Assembly: GCF_000429545.1 (NCBI RefSeq)
Contig: NZ_AUCB01000042.1
Span: 1-32,985, forward strand
From: Arenibacter certesii DSM 19833
GTDB lineage: Bacteria > Bacteroidota > Bacteroidia > Flavobacteriales > Flavobacteriaceae
Reading direction: 5' to 3'
Length of the DNA: 32,985 nt
The translations under genes were made by a program, and so were the position numbers. The notes under the pieces were generated by a model. The model did not search any database and was not told the DNA's origin. It saw nothing but the letters and a program-made list of their open reading frames with translations. Each line of letters begins with the position of its first letter. Within the stretch, counting starts at the first letter, position 1. Shown piece after piece: positions 1 through 6,920 of this stretch.

Positions 1-246
1 GATCTTACGGGATGAATACAAGTTGCGAAGGTAGGCGTAGACTAAGATTTTGAGCAAATCCCGAGGATGATAGCTTGAGGTGCCACCGCCTTTATAGGTT
101 CTTTCTATGGAGGTAATATCTATCTGGTCCAAAATGTTGTTGACGATACGTACAGGATGGTGCTCTGGAACAAGATCATCATAACTGGGTGGAAGAAGAC
201 TCAATTGTGCCTGACTGTTGGTCTTCCATACAACTTTTCTTTTCAT
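1..246 (-). CDS. IS1182-family transposase, N-terminal part (cut by window edge)
   Basis: Reading the minus strand from the ATG at 246 gives 82 uninterrupted codons that run off the window start. The protein begins MKRKVVWKTN. It contains the motifs LLPPSYDDLVPEHHPVR, then YKGGGTSSYHPRDLLK, then YLRNLYSSRKI. This is the N-terminal domain of IS1182-type transposases of Bacteroidota, which precedes the DDE catalytic domain. No frameshift is seen in the visible part, so this copy may be intact. The end of the element should lie between the start codon and about position 330, where a strong hairpin sits. The family assignment rests on motif recall. The catalytic residues are outside the window. 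Confidence 0.85.
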   Translation of the reverse strand, partial: MKRKVVWKTNSQAQLSLLPPSYDDLVPEHHPVRIVNNILDQIDITSIERTYKGGGTSSYHPRDLLKILVYAYLRNLYSSRKI

Positions 247-291
247 ACCTTAAGATACGAAAAACAGGACTTTTCTTAAAATATAAAGCAC

Positions 292-327
292 AAAAAAGAG
301 GCTGCCTTTTTAGACAGCCTCTTTTTT
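292..327. terminator. Bidirectional hairpin with A/T tracts, possibly the insertion sequence terminus
   Basis: GAGGCTG (298-304) pairs with CAGCCTC (315-321) around a 10-nt loop. Six A upstream pair with six T downstream, so the structure resembles an intrinsic terminator on either strand. Read on the minus strand, the 3' arm (GAGGCTGTCTAAAAAGG) resembles the ends of many Bacteroidota IS1182 elements, so it may also be an IS end. No gene is seen from 247 to 547 apart from this hairpin. Confidence 0.6.
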
Positions 328-547
328 ATTTGCACTCAATCTGCACTCAAAAATTGTCTTTATATGGCTAATTGTGGTTTGATATGATGATTTAATTCTA
401 GGCGTTGAGACAGGTTTAACTTCGGAATCACGCATAATTTCTGCGTATTTTAGATTTAAGCAAAAAATAAGATCAGTCTAAACAAAAAAAGGATCAAGTC
501 AAAAAGTTGTGGGATTATGGATTTAGACTAATTTATTCGATAGCAAA

Positions 548-785
548 CTAACTGGCGCAACAACTCAATTGGGATACATCTTTACCAAAGGTGATCGCCG
601 CTAATTTGATGCCTTCCCCGAGTGTCAGGTAGGGATAAAAACTTTCGGCCAGATCTTTTACGGTGATTCCAAATTTAATAGCCATACTTAATTGTTGAAT
701 GAGTTCGCCTCCCTCTGGTGCAATTACCCTTGCGCCAATTAGCTTGTCCGTTTCAGTATTTCGGATGAGTTTTATAAACCCCCTT
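548..785 (-). pseudogene. Mercuric reductase (MerA)-like C-terminal remnant
   Basis: The minus strand from about 785 to a TAG at 548-550 encodes GFIKLIRNTETDKLIGARVI, then an APEGGELIQQLSMAIKFGIT stretch, then ESFYPYLTLGEGIKLAAITF, and ends QLSCCAS. This is the dimerisation domain of the pyridine nucleotide-disulfide oxidoreductase family. The terminal Cys-Cys pair and the wording of the last 60 residues are typical of MerA, where that pair hands Hg(II) to the active site. Homology stops abruptly at about 785. There is no start codon, FAD domain or NAD domain, so this is a dead fragment of about 78 codons. It probably marks the edge of a deleted metal-resistance island next to the insertion sequence. 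Confidence 0.82.
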
Positions 786-1663
786 ATATTAGCCGTACTT
801 TACTTCGAATAATTCTATTCATTTTTCATCTAAAGCTGTAAATTGGTTGCTTTATAAAACTTAATACGTAATATAAAATACTGTTTTAACAGATTTACTA
901 GTTTTAAATAGAACATTGGTTTAGTGTTAGGAAAGCTGTGAATAACACCGACGTTAATATTAAAAAGAAAACTTACTTTAGTTGCGGATAAAAAAGATAT
1001 ATAATCACAAGTTACCATACACCTACGTTAGCGGTTATTTGCAAAAAATAAAGAGCAACTTCGGGACTTCCCTTTTTTTTGCTGCCTACCCTATAGCTCG
1101 ATCAATCGGTACGCAAGTGGTACGTTTATCAGGGCAGCAAAAAATCTACGGTTTGCATTTCTTAGGATCGGGATTTCATAAGGTTTTGGGATTTTAAAAC
1201 AGAGTAACTTACGGGTCTTATCCATTTGCCGCCTGTATGGAATCGTTGCGCAAGCAGTACGCAGGTCGACTTTTGGCTTGTCATTTTCCGCCGAAGTTTT
1301 ATATAAGATTAAATTTTATTTGTGTCCTCCAGGGCTTTGGCTGGATTGAAAATGCGGCAAATCTCCGCGGATCGTACCATTGGGTTGTCCGTTAGAGTAA
1401 GGTCTGTAATGCAAACCCCGCTAACAATGGCTATAATTCAGTCTTGCAATACTCAAAAGATAAAATTCACTACTTTTAAGTCGGCACGATTTCATTACCG
1501 GAAAATCCTAAGGGATTTCCCATACCGAAATCATTGCCTAGACGTTTGCATTTATCGTGATAAAAAGAAAAGAAGATTATCTATATACTTCCAAAATGTA
1601 TTATAATATAAATTCTATTTTAGGTAAAAAAAACTGAATTACACATTGCCAAAAAAGGAAAAA
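786..1663. other. Gene-free stretch containing a dispersed-repeat-like element
   Basis: No convincing gene is seen in these 878 bases. Two short open frames (982-1197 and 1322-1606) lack a ribosome-binding context and domain-like composition, and both overlap the repeat element at 1014-1438. The last 60 bases before 1664 are AT-rich and probably contain the promoter of the following gene, but no clean TAnnTTTG box is present. Confidence 0.6.
1014..1438. repeat. About 425-bp non-coding element with imperfect terminal inverted repeats
   Basis: The reverse complement of 1014-1043 reads TGCAAATAACCGCTAACGTA and continues GGTGTATGGT. The direct strand at 1410-1438 reads TGCAAACCCCGCTAACAATG and continues GCTATAATT. 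The two ends align in inverted orientation over about 28 nt, with roughly 70% identity and a shared CCGCTAAC core. The interior contains direct-strand phrases such as CCGCGGATCG and no plausible gene. The structure fits a dispersed intergenic or MITE-like repeat of flavobacterial chromosomes. Other copies cannot be seen from here. Confidence 0.45.
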
Positions 1664-2674
1664 ATGACCATAAGAAAATATATTGCCATGAAATCTAATC
1701 AGTTATCGTATTATATGCTTTTCTTGATGTGCGTTTCCAATTTGCTTGCTCAAGAAAACCCTTTGCAGATAAGCATTTATGTTGACTCAAACGATGTAGT
1801 AAGCGGTGGCCTTCGAGTGTCTACTCACATAGGTTTCTTTAACGAACTGGAGATTATTTCGGATTTAAGAAATAATCGCTTCGTGTATCGGCAGCAGGGT
1901 TCAATGGGCGATTTCATAGAGTCGCAAGTTAAAGTAGATGGACATCATTCTCTTACATGGGTTGATGGCAAATACTATGCAGTGAACACAGATGGGCATA
2001 AGGTTATTGAGTTCTCAGATCTTACTGAGACGGGCACTAATGCACCTAATTACAAAGGTATTGACCTTAGGCGACCGCACGACATTGTGTACAACTCAGC
2101 TGATGGTTACATTTACACGATAGACGATAATGAGGGACTAACGCGATTTGACCCCAACAACGACAATATTGCGGAGAAGTCGAAGATAAATAAAAGCAAA
2201 GTACCAGTGCTTGGATATGCAAGGTCGCTTTCTGTTGTTAATGGTATAGTTTACATCATTAACTCGAGTCGTGGTGAGGTAATTCAAATGGATGATTTCG
2301 ATAATTGGACTATTTATGAAAGTCCCGGGCAAAAAAGAAATAATAAAGGGCAAAAAATAGATTCACCTGCGGGAGCATGGGATAAGACCGGTCTGGTGCT
2401 TAACGATGTAGAGCGCTATGGTGATTATTGGTACGGATCAAACTATTTTACAGAACCATATGCCGAAGGCCATGATACCAACAAATATCGATTGATTCGG
2501 TGGAGAACTTGGGAAGATTTTCAAGATGGGAACTGGGAGGATTTTAGTCATCTGCTTCCACCAGGGGTTGTTCCTTACTACTTTACCGTTCATAATGGTG
2601 CGCTTTATTTAGCTACATTCCATCATGTGCATCCGGGTACGAATGACAAAATTTATAAACTTTATCCGAAGTAA
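1664..2674 (+). CDS. Secreted beta-propeller-like protein of unknown function
   Basis: The product has 336 residues if translation starts at the ATG at 1664, which follows AAAAAAGGAAAAA and so has the best ribosome-binding context. A later ATG at 1688 and an upstream TTG at 1646 are alternatives. Residues 1-31 form a signal peptide with a hydrophobic core (YYMLFLMCVSNLLAQ). The rest shows repeating motifs of the type W-x-D-G-K-Y-Y and G-x-V/I-Y-x-I/T-x-x, for example HSLTWVDGKYYAVN, PHDIVYNSADGYIYTIDDN and LSVVNGIVYIINSSRGEV. These suggest an NHL/SMP-30-like propeller of five or six blades. No catalytic motif is recognised. Neighbours are transposon and toxin-antitoxin relics, so it looks like accessory cargo and not part of the sugar locus. 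Confidence 0.75.
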   Translation: MTIRKYIAMKSNQLSYYMLFLMCVSNLLAQENPLQISIYVDSNDVVSGGLRVSTHIGFFNELEIISDLRNNRFVYRQQGSMGDFIESQVKVDGHHSLTWVDGKYYAVNTDGHKVIEFSDLTETGTNAPNYKGIDLRRPHDIVYNSADGYIYTIDDNEGLTRFDPNNDNIAEKSKINKSKVPVLGYARSLSVVNGIVYIINSSRGEVIQMDDFDNWTIYESPGQKRNNKGQKIDSPAGAWDKTGLVLNDVERYGDYWYGSNYFTEPYAEGHDTNKYRLIRWRTWEDFQDGNWEDFSHLLPPGVVPYYFTVHNGALYLATFHHVHPGTNDKIYKLYPK

Positions 2675-3008
2675 ACTGCATATAACGAACACAATCATGG
2701 TTGTGCATTTTACGAATTGGTTGCATTGAGGTTGGAATTATGTAAAACAAAAACTTTACTTTTTTTGAGAGAAGTCAGAAATGAGAAACGACGAAATGCT
2801 AACAATGGTAAACGTTGCACAAGCCTATAAAGTCACAAAGCCGAACTATTTAAGCCCTTTTCAGGGGTTTCTTATTTTGGCAACTTGACGGTCCAGCTAA
2901 ATTCTGGAGGCCTTAAAAATAAGTTTATTACGTTCTGAAGTTCTTTTATTTCATAATTTAAAATGGAAAGTGTGCTTGCCCCACTTTTTGTCAGTTTTTG
3001 AGTGAACT
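2675..3008. other. Gene-free spacer with a 28-nt repeated motif
   Basis: No gene is seen in these 334 bases. They contain the motif at 2797-2824 that recurs after the toxin-antitoxin pair. The part from about 2860 to 3008 directly follows, on the minus strand, the stop codon of the decayed transposase, so it is probably the non-coding end of that insertion sequence. Confidence 0.5.
2797..2824 (+). repeat. 28-nt cassette-junction-like motif, copy 1
   Basis: The motif begins TGCTAACAATGG and ends CGTTGCACAAGC. It matches 3995-4022 at 21 of 28 positions without gaps. Its first 11 shared bases (GCTAACAATGG) also occur exactly at 1420-1430. It lies about 120 bp after the stop codon of the propeller gene. 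Confidence 0.5.
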
Positions 3009-3266
3009 TCAGGTATTTTTAAGATTGTAAGCTATGGCCGCCATATGCATGCACTTGTTGGCCTGCATTATCCCGATAGTATTGATCTTTCGCATTCCCA
3101 TAAACTGGGTCAGGGTACCGAAAACAGGTTCTACCGTACCTTGCCGCTCGCCCTTCATATCTACCTGCTCTGTGGATTGTGCACCCCTGAATTGTTCCTT
3201 AAATACTCCTCACGGTAACAGGTGTCCCAGAACTTTTTCTCCCTCCCGTGCCGATTTGTTGTACCG
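3009..3266 (-). pseudogene. IS1182-family transposase, frameshifted C-terminal remnant
   Basis: On the minus strand an intact frame from 3158 to the TGA at 3009-3011 encodes MKGERQGTVEPVFGTLTQFM followed by an IMQANKCMHMAAIAYNLK segment. This is the conserved end of IS1182-type transposases of Bacteroidota. Upstream, the same homology continues in other frames. NKSAREGEK is at about 3240-3266, and REEYLRNNSGVHNPQSR is at about 3160-3220. At least two frameshifts are therefore needed to join them. Nothing upstream of about 3266 is recognisable. The copy is dead and lacks most of the gene. It belongs to the same broad family as the transposase at the left edge, but whether it is the same element cannot be decided, because the visible parts do not overlap. 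Confidence 0.8.
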
Positions 3267-3411
3267 CCAAGGAATTGGCCGTAAAAACTATTGTACAACA
3301 TCCATGTAAATCTAAACAGATCGTTTAAATTTAACCGAAATGGGGTAGCAGATTCTAGTTGGCTGAAAAATTCTGCAATTCAAAAAATGATAACTCAAAT
3401 TGATAATTTTG

Positions 3412-3419
3412 TATCTTTG
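3412..3419 (+). promoter_or_regulatory. Candidate Bacteroidota -7 box for the toxin-antitoxin pair
   Basis: TATCTTTG is an exact match to the TAnnTTTG -7 consensus and ends 17 nt before the antitoxin ATG. No TTTG -33 box is present at the expected spacing; the nearest TTG, at 3400-3402, is too close. Confidence 0.45.
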
Positions 3420-3436
3420 ATTAAAAGCTAAATAAA

Positions 3437-3679
3437 ATGGATTTACAAACGAGAAAATTAGCACTTATTCAAGAATTTTTAAAAATTCAAAGTGAAGAAG
3501 TCATTTCACGTTTAGAAAAAATCTTGAAAAAAGAAAACCAACAATCTGGACACGAAGATCTTAAACCAATGACAATTGAGGAATTTAATTCTCGGATCGA
3601 CCAATCTATGGAAGATTCAAAAAATGGGCGACTAATTGAAGCGAGTGAATTAAAGGCCAAAATTGATAAATGGAGTTAA
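3437..3679 (+). CDS. Antitoxin of a RelE/ParE-type toxin-antitoxin pair
   Basis: The gene encodes 80 residues, starting MDLQTRKLALIQEFLKIQSE. The N-terminal half is a predicted long helix with heptad-like Leu and Ile spacing. The middle contains MTIEEFNSRIDQSMEDSKNG, and the tail is charged (ASELKAKIDKWS). This layout is common for small Bacteroidota antitoxins encoded before a RelE/ParE toxin. They usually bind DNA or dimerise through one half and cover the toxin with the other. The last 10 bases overlap the toxin start, so the two are translationally coupled. The pair probably autoregulates, but no operator was identified beyond the -7 box upstream. Confidence 0.8.
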   Translation: MDLQTRKLALIQEFLKIQSEEVISRLEKILKKENQQSGHEDLKPMTIEEFNSRIDQSMEDSKNGRLIEASELKAKIDKWS

Positions 3680-3987
3680 AATTATTTTGGACTGATTTTT
3701 CTCAAAAAAAACTCGAAAAAATTTATAGGTACCATCGTGAAAAAGCAGGAACCCGAATTGCAAAAAATATCGTTAACGGAATTTACAATGAGACTTTAAA
3801 ACTAACAAAACAACCGAAAATCGGACAACTCGAAGAGCTTCTAAAGGGTAGAGAACAAGAATTCAGATATTTAGTCTATAAAAATTATAAAGTCATTTAT
3901 TGGATAAACATGAAAGAAAACCGAATTGAAATAAATGACGTTTTTAACACGCGACAAAACCCAATAAAAATAGAACGGACGAAATAA
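3670..3987 (+). CDS. RelE/ParE-family toxin
   Basis: The protein has 105 residues and begins MELKLFWTDFSQKKLEKIYR. It shows the RelE/ParE fold pattern: a first strand (LKLFWT), two helices (FSQKKLEKIYRYHREKAG and RIAKNIVNGIYNETLKL), the QPKIGQLEELL turn, then three strands ending with REQEFRYLVYKNYKVIYWI and IEINDVFNTRQNP. The R-x-L-V-x-x-x-Y-K-V-I-Y core and the F-x-x-R-Q-x-P end are characteristic. Whether it cleaves mRNA (RelE-like) or poisons gyrase (ParE-like) cannot be told from sequence alone. The short ATG overlap with the antitoxin and the intact frame suggest a working module inside an otherwise decayed region. Confidence 0.88.
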   Translation: MELKLFWTDFSQKKLEKIYRYHREKAGTRIAKNIVNGIYNETLKLTKQPKIGQLEELLKGREQEFRYLVYKNYKVIYWINMKENRIEINDVFNTRQNPIKIERTK

Positions 3988-3994
3988 AGTCAGT

Positions 3995-4022
3995 TGCCAA
4001 CACCGATTACCGTTGCCCAAGC
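3995..4022 (+). repeat. 28-nt cassette-junction-like motif, copy 2
   Basis: It begins TGCCAACACCGA and ends CGTTGCCCAAGC, 8 bp after the toxin stop codon. It matches copy 1 at 2797-2824 at 21 of 28 positions, including the CGTTGC and CAAGC blocks. Confidence 0.5.
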
Positions 4023-4208
4023 TCAAATTTTACGAAATAGCATCCATATAAGCTGTTTTTAGCATGGGTAAATTTAGGCCGGGTTAGCATAAGGATCCTA
4101 TTCAAACACTTTAAAAAGGTGCCGTACATTTTTGGAAGCTTATTTTAGGCGATAAAAACAAGGCAAGGCTTCCTACACCACTTTTCACTCGTTTATCAGT
4201 GAATCAAA

Positions 4209-5028
4209 TGTGGAGAAGATCCCAATATATCCTATAATATCTTCAACGGATTTGATTGGGGTAAAGATAAAGAAAGAAAAATACGTTTTATTGATCGGAT
4301 GAACGATAAAGACCCCGAAGTGGTTGCCATGCAAGAGCTTTGTGGTTTTACTCACGAAAGTTTATCCGTTCTTGCTAAAAATTAAGGACATGAGTATGCT
4401 GTAATCCTGATAGAGGATGGGATGGTTACCCGGTAAGTATAACCTCTAGAAAACCAATCATTGTGAAAAATAAAATGTTGGAGAATAGCGGACATGGATT
4501 ATTGCATGTTGAGACCTATGGATTTGATTTTCTAGTAACGCACCTGAATCCGTCCGATCCAAGAAAAAGACGTAAAGAGGCAACATTTATAATGAATTTT
4601 GTCCATAATAACAAATTGGAGAATTTCTTGATAATGGGGATATGAATGCACATTCCCCGATGGATGTGGAATACATGGAGGCGTGTGCCACAAATTTATT
4701 GATGAAGTATGGGAGAACTAGTAGCCCGAACCTTTTAGGCGGAGAATTTGATTATTCCACTATTTCCAGTTTCCTCTCTTACCCATTGGTTGATGTTTGC
4801 CGTAATTTTGTTGCAGTAGATAAACGGACTACATTTCCGACCCCGATTCTAATGAATGTTTCGCGGTATAAGGAGGTGCGTGCGAAAGTTTAAGAAAGGA
4901 TCGATTATATATTTGTACCGTAAAATGTATTCAGTAAGGTTGTAGATGCCTTTATTTACAATGAAGGTAAAACAGATTATTTATCTGATCCTTATCTTGT
5001 TGGAGTTGATCTTCTTCAAGAGAAATAG
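4209..5028 (+). pseudogene. Endonuclease/exonuclease/phosphatase (EEP) family pseudogene
   Basis: Pieces of one EEP hydrolase are readable in shifting frames. SYNIFNGFDWGKD starts the fold at about 4230. DPEVVAMQELCGFT carries the metal-binding Glu at about 4311-4352. The next in-frame codon block is broken by TAA at 4383-4385 where a Trp is expected. A frameshift near 4430 leads to VSITSRKPIIVKNKML. The segment with THLNPSDPRKRR follows, and another single-base loss near 4635 splits the catalytic GDMNAHSP motif. In-frame stops at 4891-4893 and 4921-4923 flank RIDYIFVP. The terminal SDHYPV motif has become SDPYLV, losing the catalytic His. The gene is clearly dead. The protein would have been a phosphodiesterase or phosphatase, of a different subfamily from the intact EEP gene at 18856-19887. 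Confidence 0.82.
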
Positions 5029-5107
5029 ACGCCCATCTGCAGTGGTTGCTATGCTATTAGTCAATTCTCTCTGACGTAGCGTTTTCTATGTTGAAAGAAA
5101 CATGTAA

Positions 5108-5218
5108 TGGGAGCATTCTGGCGTTTACATGCCAATGGGGAGGTACGAAAATGCACTTCATGTCGAAACAATCGGCCACATAATTTTAACCGACGAGGAG
5201 AAATGGAAGGATATGTGA
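5108..5218 (+). pseudogene. Short coding-like remnant, family not recognised
   Basis: A 36-codon open frame without a convincing start reads VYMPMGRYENALHVETIGHI followed by ILTDEEKWKDM and a TGA. Its composition looks like real protein and unlike random AT-rich DNA. It follows the EEP pseudogene by about 80 bp, so it may be the C-terminal stub of another lost gene. No family can be named. Confidence 0.35.
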
Positions 5219-5286
5219 AACTAATCCCTTTAGCGCTACAACAAGTTGTTCCCTTGTAGGCTATGTGAGGTAATACTAGGCGACTA

Positions 5287-6864
5287 TCATTTTATAGAAG
5301 GCAAAATATTTCTATCGTAGGTAAACCAGCCATTGTTCAAATCTCCTCCGCATTCTTCAATCAAGATGCTTTTTGGTTCTTCGGCTTTTTCTTTTTTTTG
5401 AGTAATTATATTGCATTCTTCGCGGTAATCGTTCGGGAGAAAATATAATTGAAATATATCTTTAGGGGCAAAGTAGCGCAGTTTCCAACCGTCGTGGGTA
5501 ACAATTGCTGGGCCTATAAATGAGGAATACACCACATATTCCTGTGATCGACCTTTTTGTCCCAACAATTCCGGTAAGTAGGATACGCCATCCTTGGCTT
5601 CGGGAACCTTATAATCCAACAGGTGGGCCATTGTAGCCATAAAGTCGTAATTGGCCACTAAGGTATTCGATGTGGCCCCCGGTTTAATCTTTCCTGGCCA
5701 TCGTACGATTAAAGGAACTCGGACACCACCCTCCCAATTGCTTCTTTTAATCCCTGCCATCCCATCATTCCCATCAAATACATCTCCAGCTATCCCGCTA
5801 TAAAATTTAGTGTCTATATTATCAAAAAATTCCCCGGTTTCCATGTTCCTAACGGGCTTTAGAATCCTGCCTTCTTGGGAATAATATATTTCATGCCCGT
5901 TATCCGAAGTGAATATTACCATGGTATTATCATCAATTCCCAAGGTCTTTAATTCGTTCATAATATTACCTACATGGTCGTCCAGCATTTTTACCATGGA
6001 AGCATATTCCTTTTCAATTTGAGTCAGTCTTTCATCATTAACAAATTCTTCATGGACTTCCGGAATGGCAACCGGACCGTGGGGCAATTGGGTAGGATGA
6101 TAAAGAAAAAAGGGGCGGTCTTTGTTCTTCCGTATAAATCCGATTATTTTTTCAAGAAAAAGATTTTGGGAATAGGTCGTTTTCCCTTCCATGTTCCAGC
6201 GTTCGTTATAAGTCTCCTCAGTTTCGAGCTCCGTGCTTTTCCCGCTATCTGCCCTGGTATTTCCTTCGATTTCTATCAACTTTCCATTTTCAAATAGGAA
6301 GGGGGGATAAAATCCGTGGCACCGCTCATGATCCAAAAAGCCGTAATAGTAATCCCAGCCATGTCTTTGCATCTGTTTATCGGTAGCCGAGAATCCCCAT
6401 TCTAGCTTTCCGATTTCCCCTGTAACATAGCCTGTACTTTTGAAAATCTCGGCCAAAAAAACCTCTTCAATTGGAGTTTCGCCCAACTGTTCATTTAATT
6501 TTGATTCAATTTCTTCTTGCCCCATTTTACCCTTGGAAATATTTGAATAGGCATTTCCCGATGTTATTTTCCATCGATTTCCATGGGCATCGTGATACCC
6601 GGTAATAAGGCTGGCCCTTGCCGGCGCACATAACATGGCCCCATAGGCATTTTCAAATCGCATCCCTTCTCTTGCCAAACCATCAATATTTGGTGTTTTT
6701 ATAATCTTTTGTCCTTCAGTAGAGAGTAGCCCCCTGCCAAGGTCATCCGCATAGATAAGAATTACATTGGGTTTGCCCTTCTCTTCAATTTTATCTTTTT
6801 TGCTGGAGCAACCGGCAACTGCTAAAATCGTCAAAATCAGTATTAGCTTATTTTTAAGATGCAT
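5287..6864 (-). CDS. S1-family sulfatase, lipoprotein
   Basis: From the ATG at 6864 the protein has 525 residues. This start is preferred over one at 6954 because it places a lipoprotein signal at the N-terminus (MHLKNKLILILTILAVAGC, lipid Cys19). The sulfatase signature CAPAR at 79-83 provides the Cys that is matured to formylglycine. YADD (38-41) and FTSDNGHE supply metal ligands. The usual GKWHLG motif is replaced by GKLEWG (152-157), and HGWDYYYGF follows. That arrangement resembles arylsulfatases with GKWGLG, so the missing His is probably subfamily-specific. The mature enzyme would remove sulfate esters from glycan fragments at the outer membrane or in the periplasm. It is the last gene of the minus-strand trio, 56 bp after the SGNH gene. 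The regiospecificity is unknown. Confidence 0.93.
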   Translation of the reverse strand: MHLKNKLILILTILAVAGCSSKKDKIEEKGKPNVILIYADDLGRGLLSTEGQKIIKTPNIDGLAREGMRFENAYGAMLCAPARASLITGYHDAHGNRWKITSGNAYSNISKGKMGQEEIESKLNEQLGETPIEEVFLAEIFKSTGYVTGEIGKLEWGFSATDKQMQRHGWDYYYGFLDHERCHGFYPPFLFENGKLIEIEGNTRADSGKSTELETEETYNERWNMEGKTTYSQNLFLEKIIGFIRKNKDRPFFLYHPTQLPHGPVAIPEVHEEFVNDERLTQIEKEYASMVKMLDDHVGNIMNELKTLGIDDNTMVIFTSDNGHEIYYSQEGRILKPVRNMETGEFFDNIDTKFYSGIAGDVFDGNDGMAGIKRSNWEGGVRVPLIVRWPGKIKPGATSNTLVANYDFMATMAHLLDYKVPEAKDGVSYLPELLGQKGRSQEYVVYSSFIGPAIVTHDGWKLRYFAPKDIFQLYFLPNDYREECNIITQKKEKAEEPKSILIEECGGDLNNGWFTYDRNILPSIK

Positions 6865-6920
6865 CTTTATGATATGTACAATTAGTTTTGGTCTGTTAAA
6901 TCTCGTTGGAGGTGCTATTG

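Noticed and set aside
982..1606. Two open frames of 71 and 94 codons before the propeller gene
   Set aside because: They overlap the inverted-repeat element, lack ribosome-binding context and show no domain-like composition; the DNA looks like a repeat and not genes.
2836..2880. Possible terminator after the 28-nt motif (AAGCCC ... GGGGTTT)
   Set aside because: The stem has only three G-C pairs before a mismatch; too weak to call.
2797..2900. Classical integron attC site
   Set aside because: The GTTRRRY and RYYYAAC cores and the required arm spacing are not present, and no integron integrase is seen in the window.
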